From assembly GCF_020037015.1 (NCBI RefSeq), contig NZ_JAIQDE010000018.1, positions 62,001 through 126,000 on the forward strand: a stretch of DNA of 64,000 nt, given 5' to 3'. The stretch comes from Corallococcus sp. AS-1-6 (GTDB taxonomy: Bacteria; Myxococcota; Myxococcia; Myxococcales; Myxococcaceae). A program made the translations under genes and the position numbers. Of the stretch, positions 52,631-61,861 are shown piece after piece. The notes below the pieces were generated by a model. It was not told the DNA's origin and made no database searches. It was given only the letters and a program-made list of their open reading frames with translations. The first letter of the stretch is position 1. Each line of letters opens with the position of its first letter.

Positions 52631-55600
52631 GTGGGCGCGATCCAGTCCATGCTGGCGGCCTTGAAGGCCCATTGGGTGCTCGTGCTGGGCATCGTGGTGG
52701 TGCTCGCGGCCATTGGCGTGGGCGTGACGCTCTGGTGGCGCAAGCGGCAGCAGGGCGGCCCGTCGCTCGCGGGCGAGCAGAAGCCGCTCGGCTCCGGTCA
52801 GCTCCTGGCCGTGCGCAGGCAGTTCCTGGCGAAGCTGCCGTGGCGCTTCCGCGCGTCCGTGCGGGACTTCCCCACGCTGGTGGTGCTGGGCCCGGCGGGC
52901 AGCGGCAAGTCGGACCTCATCGAGGCGGAGGTGGACTGGGAGCGGCAGCAGCGCCAGTTCATGCCCAGCTACACGGACGACCCGCTCCTCAAGGTGTTCC
53001 TGGGGCCGGAGGTCGTGGTGCAGGAGCTGGCCGCGCCCGTGCTGGAGGACGACTCGCGCCACGCGCGGCGCGCGCTGCGCCGGCTGTGGAAGGCCACCTT
53101 CGGGCGCCGGCACGTGGGCCGGGCCGTCATCGTCCTGAAGGTGAACTGGCTGCTGGAGACGTCTCCGGACGAGGTGAAGCGCGTCACCCAGCTCCTGCGC
53201 GGCAAGGTCAACCTCCTGTCGGAGGTGTGCCAGGCGCCCGTGGAGACGCGGCTGGTCCTCACGCACATGGACACGCTGGACGGCTACGCGGACTTCGCGC
53301 AGCTCCTGCGCAAGAACGGCGTGCCGCTGGAGCTGGAGGTTCCGCCGCCCGGCAGGGAAGGGGAGCTGGGAGAGGCGCTCCAGCCCATGGAGAAGTACCT
53401 GGCGCTGGGGCTCACCTCGCTCGCGCCGGACGCGTTCGAGCGGCTGGCGTCCTTCTACTCGCGCGGCGGCGAGGCGTTCGCGGCGCTGGGGCGCTTCGTG
53501 TCCACGCTGCTGGAGGGCGGCTCGCTGGCGTACCCGCTGAACCTCAAGCGCGTGTACCTGTCCTCGGGAGGGCCGGACGCCCAGCCCACGGGCGCGCTGG
53601 CGGTGCAGGCGGACCAGCCGGCGGAGCTGCTCGTCCGGGACTACCGCTGGATGCACCTGCGCCGGTGCGCGGCCATCCTCGCGGTGGGGTGCCTGCCGGT
53701 GCTGCTGGCGTACGCGCACTTCTACCGCCTGCTGTTGCGCGCGCAGGACAAGCTGGACGCGTTCCAGGTGACGGTGCAGCGGCTGGAGGAGCGCAACCAG
53801 AGCGTGTCCGGCTCCGTGGTGGAGTCCCAGACGAGCGACGCGGTGCGGGCGATGGAGGCCCTCTGGGGCGCCACGCGCTACTGGCCGCCCCTGGCGCACA
53901 GCTTCACCGACGAGTGGGAGGAGCTGCGCTCGCGGCTCGCGCGCAGCATCCGGATGTCCTACCTGAAGCCGATGCTGGAGAAGTGCCAGGACCAGTGCCG
54001 GCGCTGCGCGAGCCAGATTCCCGGCTGCCAGCCCGCGCCCGCCTTCGCCAGCCGGGGCACGCGCGCCACGCCGCTGATCCCGGCGCCCGCCGTGGACGAC
54101 AGTTGCCACATGGAGACGCTGTGCCGTCCGGAGCAGGTGCTCTACACGCTGGGCGTGCTGTACGCGTCGCGCAACGAGGACCTGGGCAAGTTCGTGCTGA
54201 ACAGCGTGCACGGCGCGCACAAGAAGCAACTGGGGTGGACGGCGGAGGCCTTCGGGCTGAGCCTGGCCAGCACCGACCAGGAGCACAACTGGCTGGAGGC
54301 GATGGGGCTGGCGGAGCCGATGATCGCCAACTACGTCATCGCCAGCGACAGGCCCTTCGACGAGAACGTCCCCTGGACGCGCTGGCCCTACGTCTGGCTG
54401 TCGCTGGACGGCCTGCTGGGCCCGTGGCGCGACCACTTCATGCAGTTGCAGGACACGCTGGCCGCGAAGGAGCTGGACCTGGCCCGCTGGCGCGCGCTCG
54501 CGGACGACCGGGAGCGCCTGCGCGCCTCGCTGGCGGAGAGCGCGCCGTACAACTCCGCCCGCAAGGTGATGGACCTCATCAACGCGTCGGACGCGGAGCC
54601 GGACGCCAGCCAGTTGAAGGGCGTGGGCAGCCTGCTGGACTCGCTGGACTGGCTGCGCCAGAACCGCCAGACGCTGGAGGCCCTCCTGCGCATGGAGGAC
54701 GAGACGGACGCCGCGCTGCGCGCCGCCGCCCGCATGACGCCCGCGGAGCTGCTCACCCGCGCGGACGGCCTCTTCGCCCCCAGCGACGGTGACGCGCGCT
54801 ACCAGGTGGAGGTCCTCCGGCGCGACTTCGATTTCCGTCCCATGGACGTGTCGCGGCAGCTCCTGGACAAGGTGCTGCGCTCGCTGAAGGAGACGGGCCG
54901 CACGCCGTTCGACGGCAACGCGCTCAACCCGCGCACGGGGGAGACGACGTCGGAGGTCGCCACCGAAGGGGTGGGGGACGACGACACGGAGTTCGCCAGC
55001 GGGACGGCCCCGGTGGTGGGCAAGGTGCTGGGCAAGGCCGCCTTCGAGGCGCAGTTGAGCCCGCTGGTGGACGAGTTCACGGAGCGGCTCGCCAAGTCCA
55101 GCCTGTCCCGCGAGGAGGCCGTGGAGCGCGCCACCTTCGTGCAGGGCAAGGTGCAGACCTTCGCCAGGCGCTACGGCCAGGACCTCTACGCGACGTACCG
55201 GGGCTACCGCTTCCGCACCACGCCGCGAGGCTCGCTGGCCAGCGACCTGTCCGTGCTGCTGCAGCCGTCCTCGCCGCTGGAGGCGATGCTGCGCGACGTG
55301 GCGGTCCGCGCCGGCGTGGGCCCGCTGGAGAGCGAGTACTACGCGCCCATGCGCGAGGCGGTGGCGCCATTCAAGCCGGTGGTGCAGTTGATGACGCCGG
55401 ACAAGAGCGGCGTGCTCGTGGAGCTGGCGGCCTACACCACGCTGGTGTCGCAGCTTCAGCAGGAGCTGTCCGGCGTGAAGCCCGCGGCCGCGAAGCCCGC
55501 CGCCCCCAAGGACGCGGCGGCGCCCGGCGCGACGGCGTCCTCGGCGGGCTCGCAGTTGGCGGAGATGCTGTCGCCGGTGGGGCGCGTGGCGCTGAGCATG

Positions 55601-56449
55601 CTGCTGGAGGAGGAGGACTCGTACCTGCGCCGGGTGGACGCGTGGCTGGATCAGCACGGCCTGGTGGGCGAGTTCCGCCAGCCGTTCCGCCAGCCCTTCA
55701 TCGTCGTGCGCAACCGGGGCCGCGCGGAGCTGGAGCGCGTCATCGCGGAGCAGTGGACCTACCAGGCCCGCCGCACGCTGGATCCGCTGGTGAAGCGCTA
55801 TCCGTTCAACCCCAGCGCGTCGCTGGAAGTGGACCCGGTGGAGCTGGAGGTGCTGCGCCGCAAGGACGGGGCCTTCTGGGGCTTCGTCACGCAGGTGCTG
55901 GCGCCGGTGGTGGAGGAGCGCGGGACGGACTGGACGCTGCGCTATCCGCTGAAGTCGCGGCTGCTGCTGCCCCCGCGCATGCTCACCGCGCTGGGCCAGT
56001 TGGGCCGCCTGTCGAAGCTGCTGTGGGACGACGAGGGCAAGCCCCGGCCCATCCCCATGCAGGTGCGCCCGCTGCCGCTGCCGACGGCGCCCACGCCGGA
56101 CAGCTTCGTGACGCTGTCGTACCTGAAGTGCGGCGGGGCGGCGTCGTTCGGCTTCAACCAGCGGCCGGCGTGGGGAGAGTTCCCCCTGAGCTGGTGGAGC
56201 CCGCAGCCGTCGTCCATCGGCGTGGAGCTGCGCTCGCCGTCGCAGGACGGGAAGCGCTACCGCTCCATGGAGATGTCCGAGTCGTCGTGGAACTGCTTCC
56301 GCCTGCTGGAGTCCGCGACGCTGACGGATCAGTCCAACGTGGTGTGGGTGCTGCCGGGCCGTGGACTGGCGGCGAACGAGAAGGTCCTGGAGATCAGCTT
56401 CGGGTTGCGCGGCGAGCCTTGGGCGCCATTCCGTGGGGTGGTGCCATGA
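52631..56449 (+). CDS. tssM: T6SS inner-membrane protein TssM (IcmF-like)
   Basis: The protein has 1272 residues from GTG 52631. A Walker A at 87-94 (GPAGSGKS) lies in the cytosolic NTPase domain, a second membrane segment at about 346-368 (CAAILAVGCLPVLLAYAHFY), then a large periplasmic region with the IcmF-related and DUF1215 domains. Only one hydrophobic helix is obvious near the N-terminus (about 13-34), where TssM normally has two. Several Cys (CQDQCRRCASQIPGC) occur after residue 450. TssM spans both membranes' space and binds TssJ. It overlaps tssJ by 4 nt. Confidence 0.95.
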   Translation: MGAIQSMLAALKAHWVLVLGIVVVLAAIGVGVTLWWRKRQQGGPSLAGEQKPLGSGQLLAVRRQFLAKLPWRFRASVRDFPTLVVLGPAGSGKSDLIEAEVDWERQQRQFMPSYTDDPLLKVFLGPEVVVQELAAPVLEDDSRHARRALRRLWKATFGRRHVGRAVIVLKVNWLLETSPDEVKRVTQLLRGKVNLLSEVCQAPVETRLVLTHMDTLDGYADFAQLLRKNGVPLELEVPPPGREGELGEALQPMEKYLALGLTSLAPDAFERLASFYSRGGEAFAALGRFVSTLLEGGSLAYPLNLKRVYLSSGGPDAQPTGALAVQADQPAELLVRDYRWMHLRRCAAILAVGCLPVLLAYAHFYRLLLRAQDKLDAFQVTVQRLEERNQSVSGSVVESQTSDAVRAMEALWGATRYWPPLAHSFTDEWEELRSRLARSIRMSYLKPMLEKCQDQCRRCASQIPGCQPAPAFASRGTRATPLIPAPAVDDSCHMETLCRPEQVLYTLGVLYASRNEDLGKFVLNSVHGAHKKQLGWTAEAFGLSLASTDQEHNWLEAMGLAEPMIANYVIASDRPFDENVPWTRWPYVWLSLDGLLGPWRDHFMQLQDTLAAKELDLARWRALADDRERLRASLAESAPYNSARKVMDLINASDAEPDASQLKGVGSLLDSLDWLRQNRQTLEALLRMEDETDAALRAAARMTPAELLTRADGLFAPSDGDARYQVEVLRRDFDFRPMDVSRQLLDKVLRSLKETGRTPFDGNALNPRTGETTSEVATEGVGDDDTEFASGTAPVVGKVLGKAAFEAQLSPLVDEFTERLAKSSLSREEAVERATFVQGKVQTFARRYGQDLYATYRGYRFRTTPRGSLASDLSVLLQPSSPLEAMLRDVAVRAGVGPLESEYYAPMREAVAPFKPVVQLMTPDKSGVLVELAAYTTLVSQLQQELSGVKPAAAKPAAPKDAAAPGATASSAGSQLAEMLSPVGRVALSMLLEEEDSYLRRVDAWLDQHGLVGEFRQPFRQPFIVVRNRGRAELERVIAEQWTYQARRTLDPLVKRYPFNPSASLEVDPVELEVLRRKDGAFWGFVTQVLAPVVEERGTDWTLRYPLKSRLLLPPRMLTALGQLGRLSKLLWDDEGKPRPIPMQVRPLPLPTAPTPDSFVTLSYLKCGGAASFGFNQRPAWGEFPLSWWSPQPSSIGVELRSPSQDGKRYRSMEMSESSWNCFRLLESATLTDQSNVVWVLPGRGLAANEKVLEISFGLRGEPWAPFRGVVP

Positions 56450-56958
56450 AGGGCAGGGGTGTGAGGCTGGCCGCGGGCCTGGTGACGGCGGTGGTGGCGG
56501 GGAGCTGCGCGGCGCCCAGCCTGACGGTGAACGTCAAGGCGCCCGCGGGCACCAACCAGGGCCGGCCGCTGTACATGCTCATCCGCACGGTGTCGAAGAC
56601 GTCGATGACGGAGGGCTACGCGGACGTCGCGGCCAAGGTCATCAGCCCGGACGAGTCCGTGCTCCAGACGGTGGTCATCTACCCGAGCCGCACGAAGCAG
56701 GTGAAGATCCCCCTGCCGCCGGAGCAGGCGGTGGCGGTGAGCTTCCTCTTCACCACGCCCAACGGCGCGTGGCAGGCGCTGCTGGACGTGCCGGTGCCCA
56801 AGACGGTGGACATCGAGCTCCAGGAGAGCCGCATCCGCACGGACCTGCCCAAGGGCGTGCCCGCGCAGGAGTCCACGCCCGCCGCGCCCGAGGCCCCCAA
56901 GGCCCCGGCCGCCCCCAAGGCGCCCGAGCCGCCCATGTCCCTGGCGTCTCCCAAGTAG
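56446..56958 (+). CDS. tssJ: T6SS outer-membrane lipoprotein TssJ
   Basis: The protein has 170 residues from ATG 56446 (ATGA overlap with tssM). The signal peptide has the lipobox AGSC (Cys21). A small beta-sandwich follows with SLTVNVKAPAGTNQGRPLYM, VVIYPSRTKQVKIPLPPEQ and FLFTTPNGAWQALLD. The C-terminal 40 residues are Pro/Ala/Lys-rich (APKAPAAPKAPEPP). TssJ anchors the membrane complex to the outer membrane. It is the last gene of the forward operon; the opposing operon ends only 6 bp away. Confidence 0.88.
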   Translation: MKGRGVRLAAGLVTAVVAGSCAAPSLTVNVKAPAGTNQGRPLYMLIRTVSKTSMTEGYADVAAKVISPDESVLQTVVIYPSRTKQVKIPLPPEQAVAVSFLFTTPNGAWQALLDVPVPKTVDIELQESRIRTDLPKGVPAQESTPAAPEAPKAPAAPKAPEPPMSLASPK

Positions 56959-56964
56959 GAGCGC

Positions 56965-59088
56965 TCAGGACGCGATCGCGTCCAGCTTCGGCCCCAGCGC
57001 GTTGAGCGCGGACGTCACCCGGCCGTTCGCCGCCGTCACCGGCTTCGCGAAGGCGCCCGCCTGGAGCTGGGCGCCAATCGCGTCGAGCGGGGAGAGGAGC
57101 TGCGGCTTCTGCCCCGTGGCCTGGGTGGAGACGGAGTCCACCTGCGTCTGCGCGCCCGCCTTCAGGCCCTCCGCGCGCTGCTTGAAGGCCGCGAGCACCG
57201 AGTCCACCTGGGAGGTCAGCGACGTCTCCGCGCTGGCGCGGGCCGTCTCCAGGGACGTCAGCCCGGCCGTGACGGATGAGCTCGTCGTGCCCAGGTGCGA
57301 GTCCAGCCGGCCCTTCGCGGACGTCACCTGGCCCTCCGCCGTGTCGCGGGCGGTCTGCATGGCCTGCACCGCCGCGTCGATGCCGGAGCCCACCTGCGCG
57401 TCCAGGGCCTCCAGGCGCTGGGGCACCTGCGTGTCCAGCGGCGTCACCCGGGCGGCGACCTGCTGCTTCATGGCTTCAATCTGCTGCACGCCCTGGTCCT
57501 TCACGGTGCCGATCTGCGTGACGGCCGCGGCGACGATCTGCCCCACCTGCGCGGTGGCCTGCTCGATGCCCTGGAGGACGGACTGGGTGAGCGTGCCCAT
57601 CTGCGTCACGGCCTGCGTCGTGGCCGCGTCGATCTGCGTCTGCGCCTGGGTCTGCACCGTCTCCACCTGCGAGACGATGGTCTGCTGCACCGTCTGGAGC
57701 TGCGTGCCCACCTGCGAGGAGATCGTCCCCAGTTGCGTGGTGATCTGCCCCACCACCTGGCTGATGCCCTGCACCGCGGGGCTGACCAGCGGCTTGGGCA
57801 GGTCCGCGGCCGGGATGGCGTCCAGGAGGCCCATGGCCCGCTCCAGCAGCGACTCCAGCGAGCCGACGATCTGCTGGAAGAGGGTCTGGAGCTGCTCCAG
57901 CAACTGCGGCAGCGCTTCGAAAAGCGCCATCACCTGCTGCTTGAGGGCGCTGACGGTGGCGACCAGCGAGTCCAGCGTGGTGAAGGCCGCCTCCAGCGTG
58001 GCCTTCAGCGGCGCCTTGACGGTCTCCACCGCCGTGAGCGCGCCCTGCACCACGCCGTCGATGGTGCCGCTCACCGTGGTGATGGCGGTCTCCACCTGCT
58101 TCTGCACCTGGTCGATGAGCTTCTCCACCGCCGTGAGCTGCGCGGTGACGCTGGCCACCTGGCCGGCGAGGGTCTTGCCCAGCGTGTCCAGCGCCCCGTC
58201 CGCCTGCGTCTTGCCCGCCGTCAGCGAGGGGGCCACCTGGGTGTCCAGCGGATCCACGATGGCGGCCGACGCCGCCGCCGCGGCCATGAGCTGATCCACC
58301 AGCGTCTTGCGCTGGCCCTCCAGCGCGGACTGCTGCTGCTGGTGGGTGTCCTTCGCCGCCGTGCCCGCGTTGACGATCTCCTGGTGCAGCGCCTTCAGCG
58401 CGCTCACGGGGTTCTTCACCGCGCCCTCCAGCGTGGCGGTGAGCTGGGCGCTCCGGCCCGTCGCCGCGTCGCGCGAGGCGGCCAGCCGCACCAGCACCGC
58501 CGACAGCGCCGCCGTGAGGGTGGACCCCACGCCCGTGAGGTCCTGCGTGAGCTGCGAGCGCGTCTGCTCGATCAGCGCGTAGCCCTGCGCGCGGCGGGCC
58601 TCCGTCTCCTCCTTGGAGCCCTTGCGCTTCGCGAGCTTCGCGTCGAACGACTGCTTGTCCGCGTCGCACTTCTGGGCCACCTGCTGCTGGAGCGCGGTGA
58701 GCTGCCCCTGCGACGCCTCCGCGGACGACTTCGCCTGCGCCTCCAGGCCCTGGCTCTTCGCCGTCGCCTCCTGGCCCAGCGACTCCGCCGTCGTGCGCGC
58801 CGTGGTGCTGGAGGCGGTCAGGGACTGCTGGTGGCCCTGCACCTCCGTGGCCAGCGCGTCGAAGCGGGGGGAGGGGTCCGCCAGCGTCACGTTCGCCGCG
58901 TTCACCTGCGTGAGCAGCGCGCCCAGCGACGCGCTGATGGAGGGGCGCAGCGCGGCGACCTGCTCCACGACGCCCTGGGCCAGGGCCTCCACCTCGCCCT
59001 TCGCGGTGGCGAGCCGCGGCGTGATGCCGGAGCCGAAGCCCTCCACGGCCGCCTTGTGCTTCGCCACGGTGGCGCGCAGCTCCTTCAT
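56965..59088 (-). CDS. 707-residue all-helical protein in a VgrG operon, candidate T6SS cargo
   Basis: The protein has 707 residues from ATG 59088, overlapping the second vgrG by 4 nt. It is almost entirely Gln/Ala/Thr/Val-rich heptad-like helix with very few aromatic residues and one cysteine. Frequent motifs are VETVQTQAQTQ, TTQLGTISSQVG, VVGQITTQLG. There is a central Pro-containing break (AIPAADLPKPLV, around residue 430). No catalytic motif or signal peptide is seen. A long coiled structure of this kind recalls tape-measure, apolipoprotein or pore-forming proteins. Direct coupling to a VgrG makes a secreted effector or effector scaffold the best guess. Confidence 0.62.
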   Translation of the reverse strand: MKELRATVAKHKAAVEGFGSGITPRLATAKGEVEALAQGVVEQVAALRPSISASLGALLTQVNAANVTLADPSPRFDALATEVQGHQQSLTASSTTARTTAESLGQEATAKSQGLEAQAKSSAEASQGQLTALQQQVAQKCDADKQSFDAKLAKRKGSKEETEARRAQGYALIEQTRSQLTQDLTGVGSTLTAALSAVLVRLAASRDAATGRSAQLTATLEGAVKNPVSALKALHQEIVNAGTAAKDTHQQQQSALEGQRKTLVDQLMAAAAASAAIVDPLDTQVAPSLTAGKTQADGALDTLGKTLAGQVASVTAQLTAVEKLIDQVQKQVETAITTVSGTIDGVVQGALTAVETVKAPLKATLEAAFTTLDSLVATVSALKQQVMALFEALPQLLEQLQTLFQQIVGSLESLLERAMGLLDAIPAADLPKPLVSPAVQGISQVVGQITTQLGTISSQVGTQLQTVQQTIVSQVETVQTQAQTQIDAATTQAVTQMGTLTQSVLQGIEQATAQVGQIVAAAVTQIGTVKDQGVQQIEAMKQQVAARVTPLDTQVPQRLEALDAQVGSGIDAAVQAMQTARDTAEGQVTSAKGRLDSHLGTTSSSVTAGLTSLETARASAETSLTSQVDSVLAAFKQRAEGLKAGAQTQVDSVSTQATGQKPQLLSPLDAIGAQLQAGAFAKPVTAANGRVTSALNALGPKLDAIAS

Positions 59089-61010
59089 TTCAACCCCGCG
59101 AGCGCGGCCTTGGCTTCCGCGGCGGCGCCGGAGAGCGCCCCCGTCTGGCCATCCACGCCGTTGAGCGCGCCGGTGAGCTTGGCGCGGGATTCAGCGGCCT
59201 TGCCCTTCACCTGGGCCTCCGCGGCGGCGAGGGCCGCGCCCGTCTCCTCGGTCGCCGCGTTCAGCTTGGCGTTCACCTCCGCCGTGGACTCCTTGTACGC
59301 CGCCGTCGCGTCGCTCACCGCGCCGTCCACGCCCGCGGTGAGGTCGCCCTTCGCCGTCTCCACCTGCGGCGTCACGTCGTACGTGGGCGTGGTGGTGGCG
59401 CCGCCGGGGTTCTCCTTCGTCTGGATGAGGAGGTGGCCCTCCGACAGGCGGATGATCTCCGTGTCGCTGGCGTTCACCCGCCCCAGGTTCCACACCGGCT
59501 TGTTGTCCTGGAAGTCGTGCGTGAGCGCCGTCTGGTTCGCGCCGTTCTTGCCGAAGAGGATCTGATCCCCCTGGCTGTCCTGGGGCATGCGCACGCCCTC
59601 GCCCCAGTCCAGGAAGCGGTGCAGCGCCGCGTGTTCGAAGTGCAGCGCCACCAGCACGCGCTCGTTCTTGTAGGGCGGGAAGTAGAACGTCCCCGGGAAC
59701 TCACCGGGCTCCGCCGGCACGCTCACCGTCTTGTTCCAGAGCGGAATCGCCACCCGGTAGTTCGTCACGGACGTCTTCTGATCATCCACCTGGAGGTAGA
59801 TGCGGTCCGAGGCCTCGCCGCCGGGGCTGTGCACCTTGCCCTCGACGTAGATGGGGTAGCGGGGCGGGCGGTACGCGGGCAGCTCCGGCACCGGATCCGA
59901 CTTCTGCTCCAGCAGCACGGACAGGGAGATCGTGTAGCCCTGCAACGTCTCCTGCTGCCCGTCGTGCGGCCCGGCCTGGAGCCCCACGCCGTCGAAGGCC
60001 AGCTCCGCGACGCGGTGGTCCTCGCCCAGGCCCGTGAGGTCCGGGCTCCACCGGCCTCCGTCCAGCTTGATCAACGCCCCCGGGTGCAGCGCGACGGGCG
60101 GCATGTCCAGGAACGCCAGCCGCAGCCGCCGCTTGCGCACGCGCAGGCGTCCCTTCTCCAGCGCCTGACGCTGCTCGGCCTCCGCCGCGATGGGCGTGCG
60201 CACCAGCATGTCGTGCTGGATGCCCGCCACCGCCTGGGGCTGCTCCAGCGCCACCGTGGTCGCCCCGGCGCCAAAGCCGTTGAGCACCCGCGCGCCGTGA
60301 CGGATGACGGGCGGCATCTCCACGTCCACGCGCGCCACGTGCTTGCGGCTGAGCCCGGTGGCGGTGCCCGTGGCCGGCTTCTTCGCGGAGAAGGTGTACG
60401 TGTCCTTGGGGCTGTCGTAGGTGAGCACACCGCCGCGCGTGTCCACGAACCAGAGGACGAAGTCGTAGAAGCTCGCGGCCACGTGGTCGTCGCCGATGCC
60501 CAGGCACACCATCGCGTGCTTCTCCTCCAGCGCGTCCCAGTCGTAGGTGAGCAGCAGGCCGCCGGGCTTGTGCGCGTCCAGGAGGTCCGACAGCTTCTTC
60601 GCCGTGTGCAGCTCCACCGGGCGGTGCTGCTTCCAGAGCACGCGCGCGGGGTCCTCGAAGGTGACGGTGTACTGGCGGAAGGCCACCGCCACGCTGTCCT
60701 TGTTGCCGTGCGCGGTGCCGCCGACGCGCTTCTCCGTGACAAGGCCCTGCACCACCAGCGGCGCGGCGGGCGGGTCGAAGACGCCGGACAGCGCCAGCCG
60801 CACCCGCACCAGGTCCGGCTTGCTGAACGCGGTGAACAGCGCCGCGTCCGCCTTTTCCAGCGCGGTCCAGAACGTCAGCTCGCAGCGGAAGCCGGTGGGC
60901 GTCATCCGCAGCGAGAAGTCCCGCACCTGGCCGCCCGGGATGGCGAACGCCTGCTCGCCCGCGGTGACGGTCAGCTCCAGCTTCAGCTTTTCGGAGAAGG
61001 GGAGCGCCAT
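59085..61010 (-). CDS. vgrG: Second VgrG-like spike protein with a helical C-terminal tail
   Basis: The protein has 641 residues from ATG 61010. It is a clear paralogue of the VgrG at 47630: LTVTAGEQAFAIPGG, YTVTFEDPARVLWKQHRP, SFYDFVLWFVDTRGGVLTYD, and FYFPPYKNERVLVALHFEH. From about residue 535 the sequence changes to an Ala/Glu/Lys-rich helix (AYKESTAEVNAKLNAATEE, EAQVKGKAAESRAKLTG) instead of a beta-helix needle. Downstream is a 707-residue helical protein in the same style, so the tail may form a coiled-coil with it. It lies in a reverse operon facing the T6SS cluster and could be an alternative spike with its own cargo. Confidence 0.86.
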   Translation of the reverse strand: MALPFSEKLKLELTVTAGEQAFAIPGGQVRDFSLRMTPTGFRCELTFWTALEKADAALFTAFSKPDLVRVRLALSGVFDPPAAPLVVQGLVTEKRVGGTAHGNKDSVAVAFRQYTVTFEDPARVLWKQHRPVELHTAKKLSDLLDAHKPGGLLLTYDWDALEEKHAMVCLGIGDDHVAASFYDFVLWFVDTRGGVLTYDSPKDTYTFSAKKPATGTATGLSRKHVARVDVEMPPVIRHGARVLNGFGAGATTVALEQPQAVAGIQHDMLVRTPIAAEAEQRQALEKGRLRVRKRRLRLAFLDMPPVALHPGALIKLDGGRWSPDLTGLGEDHRVAELAFDGVGLQAGPHDGQQETLQGYTISLSVLLEQKSDPVPELPAYRPPRYPIYVEGKVHSPGGEASDRIYLQVDDQKTSVTNYRVAIPLWNKTVSVPAEPGEFPGTFYFPPYKNERVLVALHFEHAALHRFLDWGEGVRMPQDSQGDQILFGKNGANQTALTHDFQDNKPVWNLGRVNASDTEIIRLSEGHLLIQTKENPGGATTTPTYDVTPQVETAKGDLTAGVDGAVSDATAAYKESTAEVNAKLNAATEETGAALAAAEAQVKGKAAESRAKLTGALNGVDGQTGALSGAAAEAKAALAGLK

Positions 61011-61017
61011 GCGGTGT

Positions 61018-61770
61018 TCACCGGGCCTTCGCCTGGACCTCCTCGCGGGTCAGCGCGCCCCGGGCCTCCAGCGCGTCCATCATCGCGCGCATCACGCGCG
61101 CCTGCTGCGCCACCATGCGCTCCAGGTCCGCTACCTGCTGCGTGAGCGCCTCCACCTTCGACGCCAGCTCCGCGTCGCGCACCACCGGCGGCGGCGTAGG
61201 CGTTCGCGGCGGGGCCTCGGCCTGCTGCGGCGGGGCCAGCTCGAAGGTGGCTTCGTCCATGCCGAAGGAGAGCGGCGTGGCGGCCGTGGAGGTGATCTCC
61301 CCGTGGTAGTGGTGCCGGATGGCGCGCTCGATGGAGGACGCCGTCGCCACCACGACCTGGAGCTTCTGGCCGGAGTGGAAGGCCAGCTCCTGGAGCGACT
61401 CCACGTTGGTGGGATCAGACGTGGCCACGGTGAGCGTCTTGGTGCCGGGCTCGTACGCGATGGGGAAGACGGTGTAGCGCTCGGCGATGTCCACGCGCAG
61501 CGCCTGGAGGGCGTTCGGGACGGGGACGTGCGTGTCCAGGTTCACGGTGGGGATGGCCAACTGCCGCGACAGGGCGTGCACCATGGAGCTCTCGTCCACG
61601 ACGCCCATCTGCACCAGGGTGAGGCCCAGCCGGCCGCCCCACTTGCGCTGCTCGGCGAGCGCGGTGCGCAACTGGGTTTCGGTGAGCAGGCCGGCGTCCA
61701 TCAGGATCTCGCCCAGCCGCCGCTTGCGGTTGGGGCCCGGGCCGGGGGGAACAGAAGGGGGAGGAGTCAC
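61018..61770 (-). CDS. MshEN (T2SSE_N)-domain protein, c-di-GMP-binding type
   Basis: The protein has 250 residues from GTG 61770, 8 nt after TATGCT (61779-61784, minus strand). Residues 18-41 and 47-70 are two copies of the MshEN motif (RLGxxLxxxGxxxxxxLxxALxxQ), separated by exactly five residues, which is the spacing that binds c-di-GMP in MshE. The GspE N-terminal fold continues to about residue 150. A Pro-rich linker precedes a C-terminal coiled coil (about 203-245). There is no ATPase domain. It begins the operon with the second VgrG (7-bp gap), suggesting that c-di-GMP could control this VgrG/cargo set. Stand-alone MshEN proteins are frequent in myxobacteria. Confidence 0.86.
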   Translation of the reverse strand: MTPPPSVPPGPGPNRKRRLGEILMDAGLLTETQLRTALAEQRKWGGRLGLTLVQMGVVDESSMVHALSRQLAIPTVNLDTHVPVPNALQALRVDIAERYTVFPIAYEPGTKTLTVATSDPTNVESLQELAFHSGQKLQVVVATASSIERAIRHHYHGEITSTAATPLSFGMDEATFELAPPQQAEAPPRTPTPPPVVRDAELASKVEALTQQVADLERMVAQQARVMRAMMDALEARGALTREEVQAKAR

Positions 61771-61848
61771 GGCCGGGCAGCATATCAGCGCTGGACACTC
61801 CCCAGGCCTCCGGTGGGTCACAAACAGGCCAGGGGGACGGGGATGGGA

Positions 61849-61854
61849 TAGCCT
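61849..61854 (+). promoter_or_regulatory. -10-like TAGCCT 7 nt before a start codon
   Basis: TAGCCT precedes ATG 61862 with no ribosome site in between. A matching -35 was not found. It belongs to the recurrent TANNNT pattern of possible leaderless genes in this window. Confidence 0.35.
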
Positions 61855-61861
61855 GGGGCCC

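Noticed and set aside
51662-55657. Very long open frame on the minus strand opposite tssL and tssM (1331 codons)
   Set aside because: It is the antisense frame of genes with strong third-position GC bias, is full of Arg/His/Ala low-complexity, and has no recognisable motif or ribosome site.
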